Shown here: piece after piece, positions 8,138-17,300 of the stretch
Position numbering within the stretch: position 1 is the stretch's first letter
Layout: the number at the start of each line of letters is the position of its first letter
DNA from: Pseudonocardiaceae bacterium
GTDB lineage: Bacteria; Actinomycetota; Actinomycetes; Mycobacteriales; Pseudonocardiaceae
DNA length: 64,000 nt
Reading direction: 5' to 3'
NCBI GenBank assembly: GCA_009377865.1
Contig: WHTH01000006.1
Span: forward strand, 1 to 64,000
Made by a program: the position numbers and the translations under genes
The notes under the pieces: generated by a model
What the model was told of the DNA's origin: nothing
The model's database searches: none
What the model saw: only the letters and a program-made list of their open reading frames with translations

Positions 8138-11100
8138 GTGACGGACCCTGACGGCTTGCTGCGACGCTTGGCTAATCGGGATCGAGTTCGTAGCGAGGCG
8201 ACGCTGCAGGCGGACATCCGCCAGCTGCTGCTGACCGGAGGGCTCGGCTTGGCCGAGCACGACTTGGACGTGGAGCTGGAGGCCCAGCTCACTGATCGTC
8301 GCCGCATCGACATCGAGGTCGGCTACACGGTCATTGAAGTAAAGAAGGATCTTCGGTCGGCGGGCGTTGCCGCGGCGGCTGAAGGCCAGCTCGCGGGTTA
8401 CGTTGCGGCGCGCAGTGAGCAGACCGGTCAGCGCTACGTCGGGGTGCTCACCGACGGGGCCGAGTGGCGGGCATATCAGCTTCGTCACGGCGAGCTAGCC
8501 GAAGCGACTCGACACACCCTCAGCGTCGCTTCACCCGACGGCGATGTGCTGTTGTTCTGGTTGGAGGGGGTGCTGGCTACTCGTCAGAACGTGCCGCCGA
8601 CGCCCGGCGAGATCGCCGCGCGGCTGGGAGCGACGAGCGCTTCGCACGCGCTCGACCGCGCCACCCTGACGGCCCTGTATGCCGCGCATGCCGGCGACCC
8701 GACGGTGCAGCTCAAACGGGAGCTGTGGGCCAGTCTGCTGCGCAGCGCTCTGGGCACCCAGTTCACTAACGACGACGAGCTGTTCCTAGAGCACACGCTG
8801 TTGGTCAACAGCGCCGAGGTGATCGCCCATCTGGTGGTCGGCTTGGACGCAACGGATCTGCAGCCGGCGACGCTGCTCGGTGGGCAGCGGTTCGACCTGG
8901 CCGGCCTGTACGGGGTCGTGGAGCGCGACTTCTTCGACTGGGTGCTCGAGGTCCCCGGTGGGGCGGCGTTCGTGCGCACGATGGCCCGTCGGCTGGCGCG
9001 GTTCGACTGGTCCGCTGTTGAGTACGACGTCCTCAAGGTGCTCTACGAGTCGATCATCGGGGCGCAGACGCGGAAGCGGCTCGGCGAGTATTACACCCCG
9101 GATTGGCTGGCCGAGCACACCGTGGCCAGCACCGTCACGGCCCCGCTGACGCAGCGGGTTCTCGACCCGGCGTGCGGATCGGGCAGCTTCCTGTTCCATG
9201 CGGTGCGGCGGTACCTGGCAGCTGCCGCCGAGGCTGGCCGGCCCCTGTCCGAGGCGCTGGGTGGGCTGACCGACCATGTGCTCGGCGTTGATCTGCATCC
9301 GGTCGCGGTCGCGCTGGCCCGGGTGACCTACCTGCTGGCCATTGGCCGTGACCGGCTGCTGGACCCGCAGCGGGGCCCGGTCACGGTGCCGGTGTATCTG
9401 GGAGACAGCGTCCAGTGGCAGCAACAGCTCGACCTGTACACCGATGGCTACCTGGTTGTGCCCACCGGCACCGGCGGCCAGTTATTCGACGCCGAGCTGC
9501 GCTTCCCCGACGAGCTGCTGGCCGACGCCGCCAGCTTCGACCAGCTCGTCACTGCGCTGGCCGACCAAGCAGCCAAACCCCGCGCCCCGGGGGTGACGCC
9601 GACATTGCCTGCCGGGCTGGTGCATCGATTGGCGATCGCACCTGGACATCGGCCGGCCGTCGAGGAGAATTTCCGGATCCTGTGCCGGCTGCACGATGAG
9701 GGACGCGACCACATCTGGAGTTACTACGTCCGCAACCTCGCCCGTCCGGTCTGGCTGTCCCGACCCGAGAACCGGGTCGACGTGCTGGTGGGCAACCCAC
9801 CCTGGCTGTCCTATCGGCACATGCCCGCCGAGATGCAGGTCCGCTTCCGGCAGATGTCGCAGGACCGGCACTTGTGGCACGGCCGGGAGGTGGCCACACA
9901 GCAAGATCTATCCGGGCTGTTCATCGCCCGTGCCACGCAGCAATACCTCACTGACGGCGGCGCCTTCGCGTTCGTGGTGCCCAACGCGCTACTTGACCGC
10001 GACTACTTCACCGGGTTCCGCAGCGGCCACTACCCGGACCCGGTCGAGCCGATCACCGTGGAGTTCACCGGCTCGTGGGATCTGCGGCGGCTGCGTCCTC
10101 ACTTCTTCCCCCGTGGCGCTGCGGTCGTCTTCGGCCGCCGCAGCACGGCCGCAGCGCGGCCGCTGTCTATGGCAACGGAGCGCTGGACGGGGCGTCTTCC
10201 GAGAGGTGCCGATACCTGGGCTGCGGTCGGGAGTCACATCACTCGTGTACAGGTGGCGAACGCAGACGCCGCCATGGAAAGCTCCCCCTATGCCCCTCAG
10301 TTCAGCAACGGCGCGACGATCTATCCGCGCGTCCTGTTCATGGTCCGCGCTCAGCAAGCCAGTCCACTAGGACTCGCCGCCGGTCGCCGGGCAGTCAAGT
10401 CTGCACGCAGCAGCACCGAGAAGGCACCATGGAAGACGCTGCCCGACCTCGAGGGCGTCGTTGAAGCAGAGTTCATCCGCCCAGTCCTGTTCGGGGAAAC
10501 CCTACTGCCCTACAGGTTACTTCCCACCCGGGAAGCGGTACTGCCACTCGAGGCCGGAGCGCTGCTCGACAACGCACGACTCGACCGGTACCCGGGCCTG
10601 GCGGATTGGTGGCGCGGCGCTGAGCAGCGATGGCTCACCCACCGCAGCAGGAGCACTCAGCTGACGCTACGCGACCAGCTCGACTATCGGGGCAAGCTGA
10701 CCGGACAGCTGCCTGCACCGGCTCTTCGCGTCGCGTACGGGGCATCGGGAATGTATGTCGTCGCGGCGCTCGTCGACGATCCCCGCGCGATTATCGACAA
10801 GAGCCTCTATTGGGGCACAGTCACCAGCCGAGCGGAGGGCCACTACCTGTGCGCAATTCTCAATAGCCCGGCGCTGACCGACCTCGTCCGCCCCTTGATG
10901 GCCTACGGCAAGGACGAGCGTCACGTCGACAAGAATCTGTGGAAGCTGCCCATCTCCCGTTACGACGAGACCGATCCGCAACACCGGCACTTGGCCGAGC
11001 TCGGCCAGGCGTGCGTTGACCACATCAGAACGCTTGAACTGGATGAGAGCGGCTATTTCGTGCCGCTGCGGCGAAGGGTGCGAGTCACGCTGGCTGCCTA

Positions 11101-11158
11101 CCCGCCTGCGGTCGAAGCGAACGAGCTCGTCGTCGCACTCCTCACCCCACGCCAGTAA
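8138..11158 (+). CDS. Single-polypeptide restriction-modification enzyme (type IIG-like)
   Basis: The 1006-residue protein joins a nuclease and a DNA adenine methyltransferase. Near the N-terminus (about 22-70), RIDIEVGYTVIEVKKDL gives Asp58, Glu67 and Lys69 in a PD-(D/E)xK arrangement. The methyltransferase has motif I DPACGSGSF at about 343-351 and motif IV NPPW at about 552-555, typical of N6-adenine enzymes of the Eco57I class. A C-terminal region of some 400 residues probably recognises the DNA target. Such enzymes cut and protect with one chain, so no partner gene is needed, and none is present nearby. The GTG start lies in a divergent promoter region. It is likely cargo that protects or stabilises the element. 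Target sequence cannot be inferred. Confidence 0.85.
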   Translation: MTDPDGLLRRLANRDRVRSEATLQADIRQLLLTGGLGLAEHDLDVELEAQLTDRRRIDIEVGYTVIEVKKDLRSAGVAAAAEGQLAGYVAARSEQTGQRYVGVLTDGAEWRAYQLRHGELAEATRHTLSVASPDGDVLLFWLEGVLATRQNVPPTPGEIAARLGATSASHALDRATLTALYAAHAGDPTVQLKRELWASLLRSALGTQFTNDDELFLEHTLLVNSAEVIAHLVVGLDATDLQPATLLGGQRFDLAGLYGVVERDFFDWVLEVPGGAAFVRTMARRLARFDWSAVEYDVLKVLYESIIGAQTRKRLGEYYTPDWLAEHTVASTVTAPLTQRVLDPACGSGSFLFHAVRRYLAAAAEAGRPLSEALGGLTDHVLGVDLHPVAVALARVTYLLAIGRDRLLDPQRGPVTVPVYLGDSVQWQQQLDLYTDGYLVVPTGTGGQLFDAELRFPDELLADAASFDQLVTALADQAAKPRAPGVTPTLPAGLVHRLAIAPGHRPAVEENFRILCRLHDEGRDHIWSYYVRNLARPVWLSRPENRVDVLVGNPPWLSYRHMPAEMQVRFRQMSQDRHLWHGREVATQQDLSGLFIARATQQYLTDGGAFAFVVPNALLDRDYFTGFRSGHYPDPVEPITVEFTGSWDLRRLRPHFFPRGAAVVFGRRSTAAARPLSMATERWTGRLPRGADTWAAVGSHITRVQVANADAAMESSPYAPQFSNGATIYPRVLFMVRAQQASPLGLAAGRRAVKSARSSTEKAPWKTLPDLEGVVEAEFIRPVLFGETLLPYRLLPTREAVLPLEAGALLDNARLDRYPGLADWWRGAEQRWLTHRSRSTQLTLRDQLDYRGKLTGQLPAPALRVAYGASGMYVVAALVDDPRAIIDKSLYWGTVTSRAEGHYLCAILNSPALTDLVRPLMAYGKDERHVDKNLWKLPISRYDETDPQHRHLAELGQACVDHIRTLELDESGYFVPLRRRVRVTLAAYPPAVEANELVVALLTPRQ

Positions 11159-11313
11159 GTCACCTAAGAACGTTAAACCGCAAGCCGCTATCAGCTCGAC
11201 CCGCGGTCTCTCATCGAAGTAACTCGCGGCCGCCGCGCCGTGGTCGCGGCTGCGAGTCCCCCTCGCCCTGCTGATCTGTAGCGGCCGATCGCGCCGCTTG
11301 CGCGCGATCCACG

Positions 11314-11874
11314 TCAGTAGGTGGGGCAGTTGATCGGTGCGCCGAAGTCGTGGTCGGTGGGCCGGAACGGGCTGGGCCAACGCGCAACGTCACTGTGCTG
11401 CACCATCTCGGTGACCGCCACTTTGCGTACCACCGTTGCTGGCTGCCCCTCCTGCCCGGCGTTGGGGTTCGGTACCCGCACCGAGCGGCGACCGGCGCCG
11501 CGCCGGGCGTCGAGCTCGTGTCCCAGCACCGCCGGGGACAGCCTGCGCACCGCCGCGTACCAGGCTTCGCTGTCATGACCGGTGTCCTGGCCGGTCTCGT
11601 GGAGCCAGGCGTGCAGCATCTCGTGCAGCAGGGTGTCGTCGACGTGACCGCGGCCCGCGCGGAACAGGTTGGAGGCGAGGGTGATCCGCGGCCCGTGCTC
11701 CCAGCCGGCGCGGGTCAGTCCCAGACAGCGACCGTAGGCAGTAATGCCGATGACAATCGGCAGCTGTTCGGGCAGCTCGGCGAAGTGCTCGGCGCGAAAG
11801 CATGCGTAGCCATCGTGGGCATACATGCCTGCCTCGCCCCACAGCGCCGCGGCCGCGTCCCGGTAAGACATCAT
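11314..11874 (-). CDS. SprT-like zinc metalloprotease domain protein
   Basis: The product has 186 residues. HEMLHAW (84-90) is a HExxH zinc motif and His100 in TGHDSEAW is a good third ligand, the pattern of SprT/Spartan-like proteins. Small SprT-like proteins are common on actinomycete plasmids and phages, where their substrates are unknown; in other organisms the family digests DNA-protein crosslinks. A rolling-circle or relaxase-type element that makes covalent protein-DNA adducts could use such an activity, but that is inference. The tail (about 120-186) is Arg/Pro-rich without a visible zinc ribbon. The gene is last in the minus-strand run and follows ssb after a strong terminator-like hairpin. 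Confidence 0.78.
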   Translation of the reverse strand: MMSYRDAAAALWGEAGMYAHDGYACFRAEHFAELPEQLPIVIGITAYGRCLGLTRAGWEHGPRITLASNLFRAGRGHVDDTLLHEMLHAWLHETGQDTGHDSEAWYAAVRRLSPAVLGHELDARRGAGRRSVRVPNPNAGQEGQPATVVRKVAVTEMVQHSDVARWPSPFRPTDHDFGAPINCPTY

Positions 11875-11942
11875 GTAGTCAGTCTAGCTGAAAAGACCAC
11901 AGCACGACAAGACCGGCGACCGTCCTCCTGTGCCAGTCATGC

Positions 11943-11983
11943 AAGCGGCCCGCCTTCCCTCGAGAGGGTCAGGCGGGCCGCTT
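11943..11983. terminator. Strong hairpin downstream of ssb
   Basis: Perfect 12-bp arms (AAGCGGCCCGCC and its complement) with a 17-base loop that contains a further small stem (CCCT/AGGG). The hairpin begins 25 bases after the ssb stop codon on the minus strand and stands before the SprT-like gene, so it is a good intrinsic terminator without a T-tract. Confidence 0.65.
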
Positions 11984-12007
11984 CGCTCCTCTGCCGACTT
12001 ACCTGGT

Positions 12008-12424
12008 TCAGAACGGCGGCTCACCATCGTCGCCGGTGCTGGCCGTGGCCGACTCCCGGGCGACCTTGTTGACCTTGGCGGTGGCATACCGCAGCGACGG
12101 GCCGAGCTCGTCGGCTTCGAGCTCCATCACGGTGCGCTTCTCGCCTTCCTGGGTCTCGTAGGACTTCTGCCGCAGCCGGCCGGAGACGATCACCCGGTCG
12201 CCCTTGCTCAGGGATTCGGCGCCGTTTTCGGCCACCGTGCGCCAGGCGTTGCAACGCATGAAGAGGGTGTCGCCATCGCGCCACCCGCCCGACGCCTTAT
12301 CGAAATACCGGGGCGTGGAGGCGACGGTCAGGTTCGCGACCGCTGTGCCGGTGGGGGTGTAGCGCAGTTCGGGGTCGCCGGTCAGGTTCCCGACGACGGT
12401 CAGGGTGGTATCTCCGCTTGCCAT
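12008..12424 (-). CDS. ssb: Single-stranded DNA-binding protein (element-encoded)
   Basis: The 138-residue product has the SSB OB-fold order: [20 protein letters not shown] at the start, then [27 protein letters not shown] and [11 protein letters not shown]. It ends with an acidic tail and the tip DDGEPPF, which resembles the C-terminal peptide that recruits replication and repair proteins. The start has GGAGGAG upstream; a longer frame through 12913 overlaps another real gene and is rejected. It probably coats the single strand made during transfer or replication of the element. Chromosomal SSBs of actinomycetes have a longer Gly-rich linker, so this looks like a plasmid-type copy. Confidence 0.92.
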   Translation of the reverse strand: MASGDTTLTVVGNLTGDPELRYTPTGTAVANLTVASTPRYFDKASGGWRDGDTLFMRCNAWRTVAENGAESLSKGDRVIVSGRLRQKSYETQEGEKRTVMELEADELGPSLRYATAKVNKVARESATASTGDDGEPPF

Positions 12425-12530
12425 GATGGTGCTCCTCCGGTGATTGAATGACACCACCCGCGCGGGTCGCGGGTTGGTGGCCGCCGGGCCGGGCGGACTC
12501 TGCTGGTCGGCGCCCGGCCCGGCGGTGTCT

Positions 12531-13001
12531 CTACTGGTGGTGGCACCGCGTCTCGATCCCGGCGGCCTCGGCGAGCCCAGCCGTGTGGCTGGCCCCGCGC
12601 GACCCGTCGCGGATGAACGCGAGACACACGCCCGCGCCGAGCTCGACCATCGCCGCGTTCCGCACGAACCCGGCCCCGCGGCCCTGGCCGTTCCAGTCGG
12701 CGGGGTGACGCTCCACGCGGCCGCCCCAGCGGGTCCAGATCTGCTCGGCGATCCGGTCGGCACCCCGCGGGCACGCCCCGGACACGAGCACCGCATCCCC
12801 GTCCCCCCACACCTGCGCCAACGCGCCCCGGATGGCTGTGGCGTCGGTCCAGCTGCGGGAGCCGGTGACCAGCACCCGCCGGACGGTCTCGGCGATCGGC
12901 ACGGCCCAGTCATGGCCGCACGCGGGGCAGGTCCAGGTGTCGTCGCACTGCCCGCACAGTGGGCATTGCTCGCGCTGCTCGACGCTGCTGCTGGTGGTCA
13001 T
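12531..13001 (-). CDS. SLOG-family (DUF2493) protein with N-terminal zinc ribbon
   Basis: The 156-residue protein starts with a Cys-rich ribbon ([20 protein letters not shown], about 13-32). It then has a Rossmann-like domain with [11 protein letters not shown] and [18 protein letters not shown]. These match the YspA/DUF2493 branch of the SLOG superfamily, whose members are thought to bind nucleotides or nucleotide-derived signals. Such proteins are common in phages and actinomycete mobile elements, and some SLOG domains are sensors in defence systems. The function here is not known. It is in the minus-strand run between the small zinc protein and ssb, so a maintenance role is as likely as defence. 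Confidence 0.8.
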   Translation of the reverse strand: MTTSSSVEQREQCPLCGQCDDTWTCPACGHDWAVPIAETVRRVLVTGSRSWTDATAIRGALAQVWGDGDAVLVSGACPRGADRIAEQIWTRWGGRVERHPADWNGQGRGAGFVRNAAMVELGAGVCLAFIRDGSRGASHTAGLAEAAGIETRCHHQ

Positions 13002-13170
13002 CGGTCCTCCTCCGGTAGGTGGTGGTGGGCGCGTCGGCGCGGGCGAACAGTTCGCCTTGGTCGGCGCACCCGGGGCAGGCCTGCCCCGCCGGGGTCTGGT
13101 GTTGGGTGCAGCCCCACACCACCGGCTCGCGGGGTCGCGGCACCTCGGGCTGGTGCTGCTGCTCGTTCAT
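12910..13170 (-). CDS. Small protein with CxxH/CxxC pattern, overlaps SLOG gene
   Basis: The ATG overlaps the stop of the preceding gene in an ATGA arrangement, which supports its use. The first 50 of 86 residues look sound and include [23 protein letters not shown], a likely zinc-binding CxxH...CxxC pattern (written here only in part). Continuing to its stop, the frame overlaps the SLOG gene by about 92 bases and becomes Arg/Gln-rich. The overlap is long, so either a frameshift shortens the real product or the overlap is real. No family is known to me. Confidence 0.45.
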   Translation of the reverse strand: MNEQQHQPEVPRPREPVVWGCTQHQTPAGQACPGCADQGELFARADAPTTTYRRRTDDHQQQRRAARAMPTVRAVRRHLDLPRVRP

Positions 13171-13442
13171 CAGCTGCTCCCCTCTGCCGTGGGTGGCTGG
13201 TAGGTCCATGCGCGGCCGCGCACGTCGGGCTCGCTGGGGTGGTCGACCCAGCGCTCGGTCGGCGCGTAGTGGGCCTTGTCCCCCAGGACCGCGGTGCCGC
13301 CCCGGTGGTGTAGGTCGCGGGCTGCTGCCTGCTGGGCTTCGAGGTCGTCGCGCCAGTACCAGCACGGCGCCCACGGCCCGTCGACCAGCGCGGCCAGTTC
13401 CCGGCCGGTCGCCTGCTCGGCCAGGTTCGCTGCTCGACCCAT
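13170..13442 (-). CDS. Small element-borne protein, unknown function
   Basis: The 90-residue product starts MGRAANLAEQATGRELAALV and contains several Trp and Tyr residues (WAPCWYWRDDLEAQQAAARDL, of which I cite only the core). Upstream is GGAGGTGATT, a good ribosome binding site. The stop overlaps the start of the next small gene by one base, showing coupled translation. It resembles short DUF-type proteins of actinomycete plasmids but I cannot assign one. It begins the minus-strand series small protein, zinc protein, SLOG, ssb. Confidence 0.6.
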   Translation of the reverse strand: MGRAANLAEQATGRELAALVDGPWAPCWYWRDDLEAQQAAARDLHHRGGTAVLGDKAHYAPTERWVDHPSEPDVRGRAWTYQPPTAEGSS

Positions 13443-13797
13443 CGGGAATCACCTCCTCCACCAGGTCCGCGGGCACACGTCGGTGTTGGACCTGTTCGCC
13501 GGACACCCCCCTCACCCGATACGAGGCCCAGCTCTGCGGAGTGGCGCCGCGTCAAGGGCCGCCCGCAGGGCGGTCGCGTGCGACGTGTCCGTGCGGGGGC
13601 GGCGAAGCCGCGAAGGGGTCCCCGTACGGGCGCGCCCTTGACGTGGTGACGCGACGTAGAAAGATTCGGCCGCGAGGTGAGGGGGTTGCTCTAAACCAGT
13701 ACTCGTGGACGGCCGGGCCGCCCGCACCGAGTGCGGTAGCGCCGTGGCAGGTGCGACGGTGTTCCGCGTGTCGGTGCGGCGCGGCATACTCGAAGCC
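13443..13797. other. Divergent region with multi-hairpin block 13550-13643
   Basis: The gap holds no gene. An outer 10-bp stem (CGTCAAGGGC at 13550-13559, complement at 13634-13643) encloses three inner hairpins: CCGCCC/GGGCGG at 13559-13573, GCGGC/GCCGC at 13599-13611, and the palindrome CCCGTACGGG at 13621-13630. This clover-like arrangement is more than expected by chance in GC-rich DNA. It lies between divergent genes, near ssb and the relaxase gene. Candidate roles are a replication origin, a transfer-related site or a structured RNA. Confidence 0.5.
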
Positions 13798-14370
13798 ATG
13801 TCCATGCCCGACCCGCCTCCGCCGCCCGCGTGGGTGGTGCGGCCGTTCGATGAGGTCTGCGAGTGCTACCGCGTCCTGGGCCGGCGCCGCGATCTTGGCG
13901 TGGATCACCGTGACGACGGTGTCGCCCGGGTGCTGGCATGGCTGACCATCGGCGAGGTCTCCCCGATAACCGAACGCGGCGCCGGTGACACCAGCTGGAA
14001 CATTGCACGCTCGGAAAGCTGGGTCGCGCTGTGCATCGCCGCCGGCCAGGACTCGCCTACCGCTGACGATTGGCGGCGCCTCGGCGCCGACCCCCGCCCG
14101 GCTGTCACGGACAACCGCGAGTACGCTTACGGCGCGTGGCGCGCGCTGGCGTGGCTGCTCGGTGTCCGCGACGACTGGCCCACCTACACCGGCTGGCACC
14201 GGTCCGCGGACCTCGCGCCGGAACGCCCGCACGTGCACGCCTCCCGCGCCGAGCACGGCTCCGCGGCGTGGCAGGCAGCTGACACCGCCGCCCGTGACCA
14301 GGCGCGCAGCGACGCGCTGCGGCACTGGCGCCACGTCCGCGAGCTCGCGGACGCGGCCACCAGCCGGTAG
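13798..14370 (+). CDS. Element-borne protein, unknown function
   Basis: The likely ATG (MSMPDPPPPPAWVVRPFDEV) gives 190 residues; the frame continues further upstream but without a start signal. The protein has several Trp residues and segments such as YGAWRALAWLLGVRDDWP, suggesting a compact helical domain. I do not recognise a family. It is the only plus-strand gene between the RM gene and the GntR regulator, and it converges on the relaxase gene with just one base between the stop codons. The role is unknown. Confidence 0.6.
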   Translation: MSMPDPPPPPAWVVRPFDEVCECYRVLGRRRDLGVDHRDDGVARVLAWLTIGEVSPITERGAGDTSWNIARSESWVALCIAAGQDSPTADDWRRLGADPRPAVTDNREYAYGAWRALAWLLGVRDDWPTYTGWHRSADLAPERPHVHASRAEHGSAAWQAADTAARDQARSDALRHWRHVRELADAATSR

Positions 14371-14371
14371 C

Positions 14372-17300
14372 TCACCGCTCCAGTGTGAGCGCGTCATCAC
14401 GATCATCCGCATCGTGCGTTGCTTGCTCGGCGGCGTGATCCTGCTCGGACCAGCGCGCCAGTTCCTCGCGCCGCGCGCCTTCAGCGGCCTCGCGCGCCTC
14501 CCGCGCGGCGTCGGCCTCCCGGCGCGCCTCGATCTCGGCGAGCGCCTGCTGCGCCCGCGCCACATCGGCCGTCGTCTCATCGGCGGTCGGCACCCGGTGC
14601 CGCTGCGCCGGGTCGGCGTGCTCGCTGGCGTCGGTGACACTGGTGTCGCGCACATCGGGCACGGCGGTCTCAGCGACCGGCGCCGCATCCTCGGCCACGG
14701 CCTCGGTCGTGTCCGCGACGGGCGCCGCGACCGGATCGTCTGCGACGTCGAGCAGCTCGGCGTTATCCGACACCACCCGGTGCGGGTCCTCCGTGACCCG
14801 TTCGGCACGGTCTGCTTCCAGCCACTCCGCCGCGGTGACGCGCTCGGCCGGATTGTTGAGATCGATCCCGCGGGCGCCGAGCTCGGCCCGTGCCCGGGCG
14901 GCCATATCTCGCGTCACCGCTGTGGACGCGAACCATTCCGCCCGGGCCTCGTCGGCGGTCTCCAGTTGTTCGGCGCGCTCGGTGAGCGCGTCGGCTTCCG
15001 CCCGGGCGTGCTGCGCCTCGGCGCGCAACGTGTCCCGTTCGGTCGCGTCGGCCGCAGCCTCGGCGCGGGCCGACCACACCTCGGCGTCAGTGCGGTGCCG
15101 CCGCGCATCGTGGTGGGTGGCCGCCAGCTCGTCACCGACCCAGCGCGGCGCCCATGTTTGTTCACGCTCCAGCGCGTGCACCCGCAGCCGCAGCCGCCCG
15201 TCAGACAGATCTGCTTCCTCGGCGCCCCGGTCGGGCAGGCCTAGCGCGGCGTGCGCGGTACGCCAGATCGCGTGCTTCTCGGCGAGCCCGGCCGGCGGCG
15301 CGGACCCGAGCGGGTCGGCCTCATCAGCGTGCCCGGCCAGTTCCCGGTGGGCTGCTGCCCATCCGGCGCGGTGCTCCCACTCGGCACGCTGCAGCGGGTC
15401 GCTGGGCACGTCGCCCAGCGCCTCGCGTGCCCACTGCGGGGCGTGCTCCGCGGTTTCGGTGCCCAGCTCGCGGCGTCGGGTGTCCGCGTTCTCGGCGCGG
15501 GCTGTCAGCCACGTCCGATCCTGGTCGGCGACGTCGGCGGGGATCAGGCCGGCGAAGCTGGTCACGTCAGGCCGGGGTTGCCCGGTCAGGTTCTGCGTGA
15601 TCCGCGAGTAGATCACCTGCGCCGGGGAGTGGGCATCGTCGAGCCCACGCTCGGCCACCGCGTCACGCAGCACCACGTGCGGGTCGTGCCCGCCCAACTC
15701 GGCGGTGCGCAGTACCCGGTCGAGGGAATCGCGCGAGGTGTCGGCCGCGAGCAGGAAGCGGTCATCGGCCGATAGCGCACCCTCGGCGACGAGGGTGTCG
15801 AGCATGGTCGCGGTGCGGCCCGCCGTGCAGCGGCCCACTACCTCGATGAGCCGGTCGCCGTGAGTTATGGTCGACCGCGCGTCCAGGTCGGCTCGTTCCT
15901 GCTCGGCCAGCGCCGAGCGCTGCTGCTCGGCCTGGTCGAGCACATCAGTGAGCACGGCCCTCGCCGTGCGCTGCTGCGTGTCGTGCACCTCGCCGGTCGG
16001 TGCGTCATCAGGCACCGCCTGCGTGACCCCGTAGGCGGTGTTGCGGTCCCGACCGCGGGTCATCGCCACATAGGCTCCGGCGGCGTCGGTGCCCCCGCCG
16101 ATGACCGCGTGCGCGGTGTCAACTGTGCGCCCCTGCGCACTGTGCACGGTCGAGGCGTAGCCGAGTGTCAGATCCTCGGCGACGTAGCTAACGGGCAGCT
16201 GAATCGGCGCGCCGAGCTGCTCACCGTCGTCACCTCGAGCTACCACCGGCGCGACGGTCAGCCCGCCATCGGCGCGCAGGGCGGTGACGCGGTACGTCGT
16301 GCGGTTCACTGGGGCGGTGCCGTTGCCCTCCCAGCCACGCAGTTGCCAGCCGTTGCGGCGGGCCTGCACCAGGTCGCCGACCCCGGCGACCGTGCCTTCC
16401 CGCCCGAGCTGCACACCTGCTTCCTCGACCCGCCCGAGCGCGACCAGATCAGCCCGCAGCGCCGCCGACGCCCGCGCGGCGGCCGCGTTGCTCGACACGA
16501 GCAGCAGCGCCTCCCGGCCCGCGAGGGTGTCGGCCAGCCACCCCCGCGCCGCGGCGGCCTCGGCCTGCTCGGCGGTCCCACCATCGACCAGTCGACCGTG
16601 GCGCTGGTAGGCATCCAGCGCGGCCGGGGCGCCGTCGCGCAGCTGCAACGACGCTGTTCGCTCCCACTGCTCGCCGAATCGGCGTACCTCGGCGAGCTCG
16701 TACGAGATCCCGTGGGCAGCGATGTCGGCTAGGGCGCCGCCCGGGCCGATCGCGGCCAGCTGCCGCGGGTCGCCGACCAGCAGCAGCTTCGCCCCCGCCG
16801 CGTCGCACCGCCGGTTGATCTCGGCGAGATCGATGGTGCTCGTCATCCCGGCCTCGTCGACGACCACCAGATCCCCGGCCTGGAGGCGCCACTGCCCGTC
16901 ACCGCCGGGATCGGAGCCGCCCGGCTCGGTGTTGTCGAGCCGGGCTTGGGTCGTCAGCCACGCGGCGACGTTGCGGGCGGTGATGGTCTCCTCGCGCAAC
17001 ACATCGGTGGCCACCTCCGACGGCGCCAGCCCGAACACCCGGCGCCCACCGTCGACCCACGTGTCAGCGAGCGCGCTGACCGTGAAGGACTTGCCCGTGC
17101 CGGCCGCGGCGAGCAGCGTCTCGACCCGTGCACCCGAGGTGAGCACCCCGCGCACCGCGGCGGCCTGGTCGGCGCCGAGCTCGACGCCGGACTCGGCGAA
17201 CCGGCTCACCACGTCGGCGGCCTCCGCATCGGACAGCCGGGCGGCGCCGCGCTGCACCGCGGCCGCCCGCAGCGATAGCGCGGCCGCCATCTGCCCGCGG

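Noticed and set aside
12444-13313. Plus-strand frames opposite the SLOG and small zinc genes
   Set aside because: Antisense shadows in GC-rich DNA; SLOG motifs are clear on the minus strand.
14634-15611. Ser/Ala-rich plus-strand frames opposite the relaxase C-terminus
   Set aside because: Low-complexity shadows of the relaxase gene.
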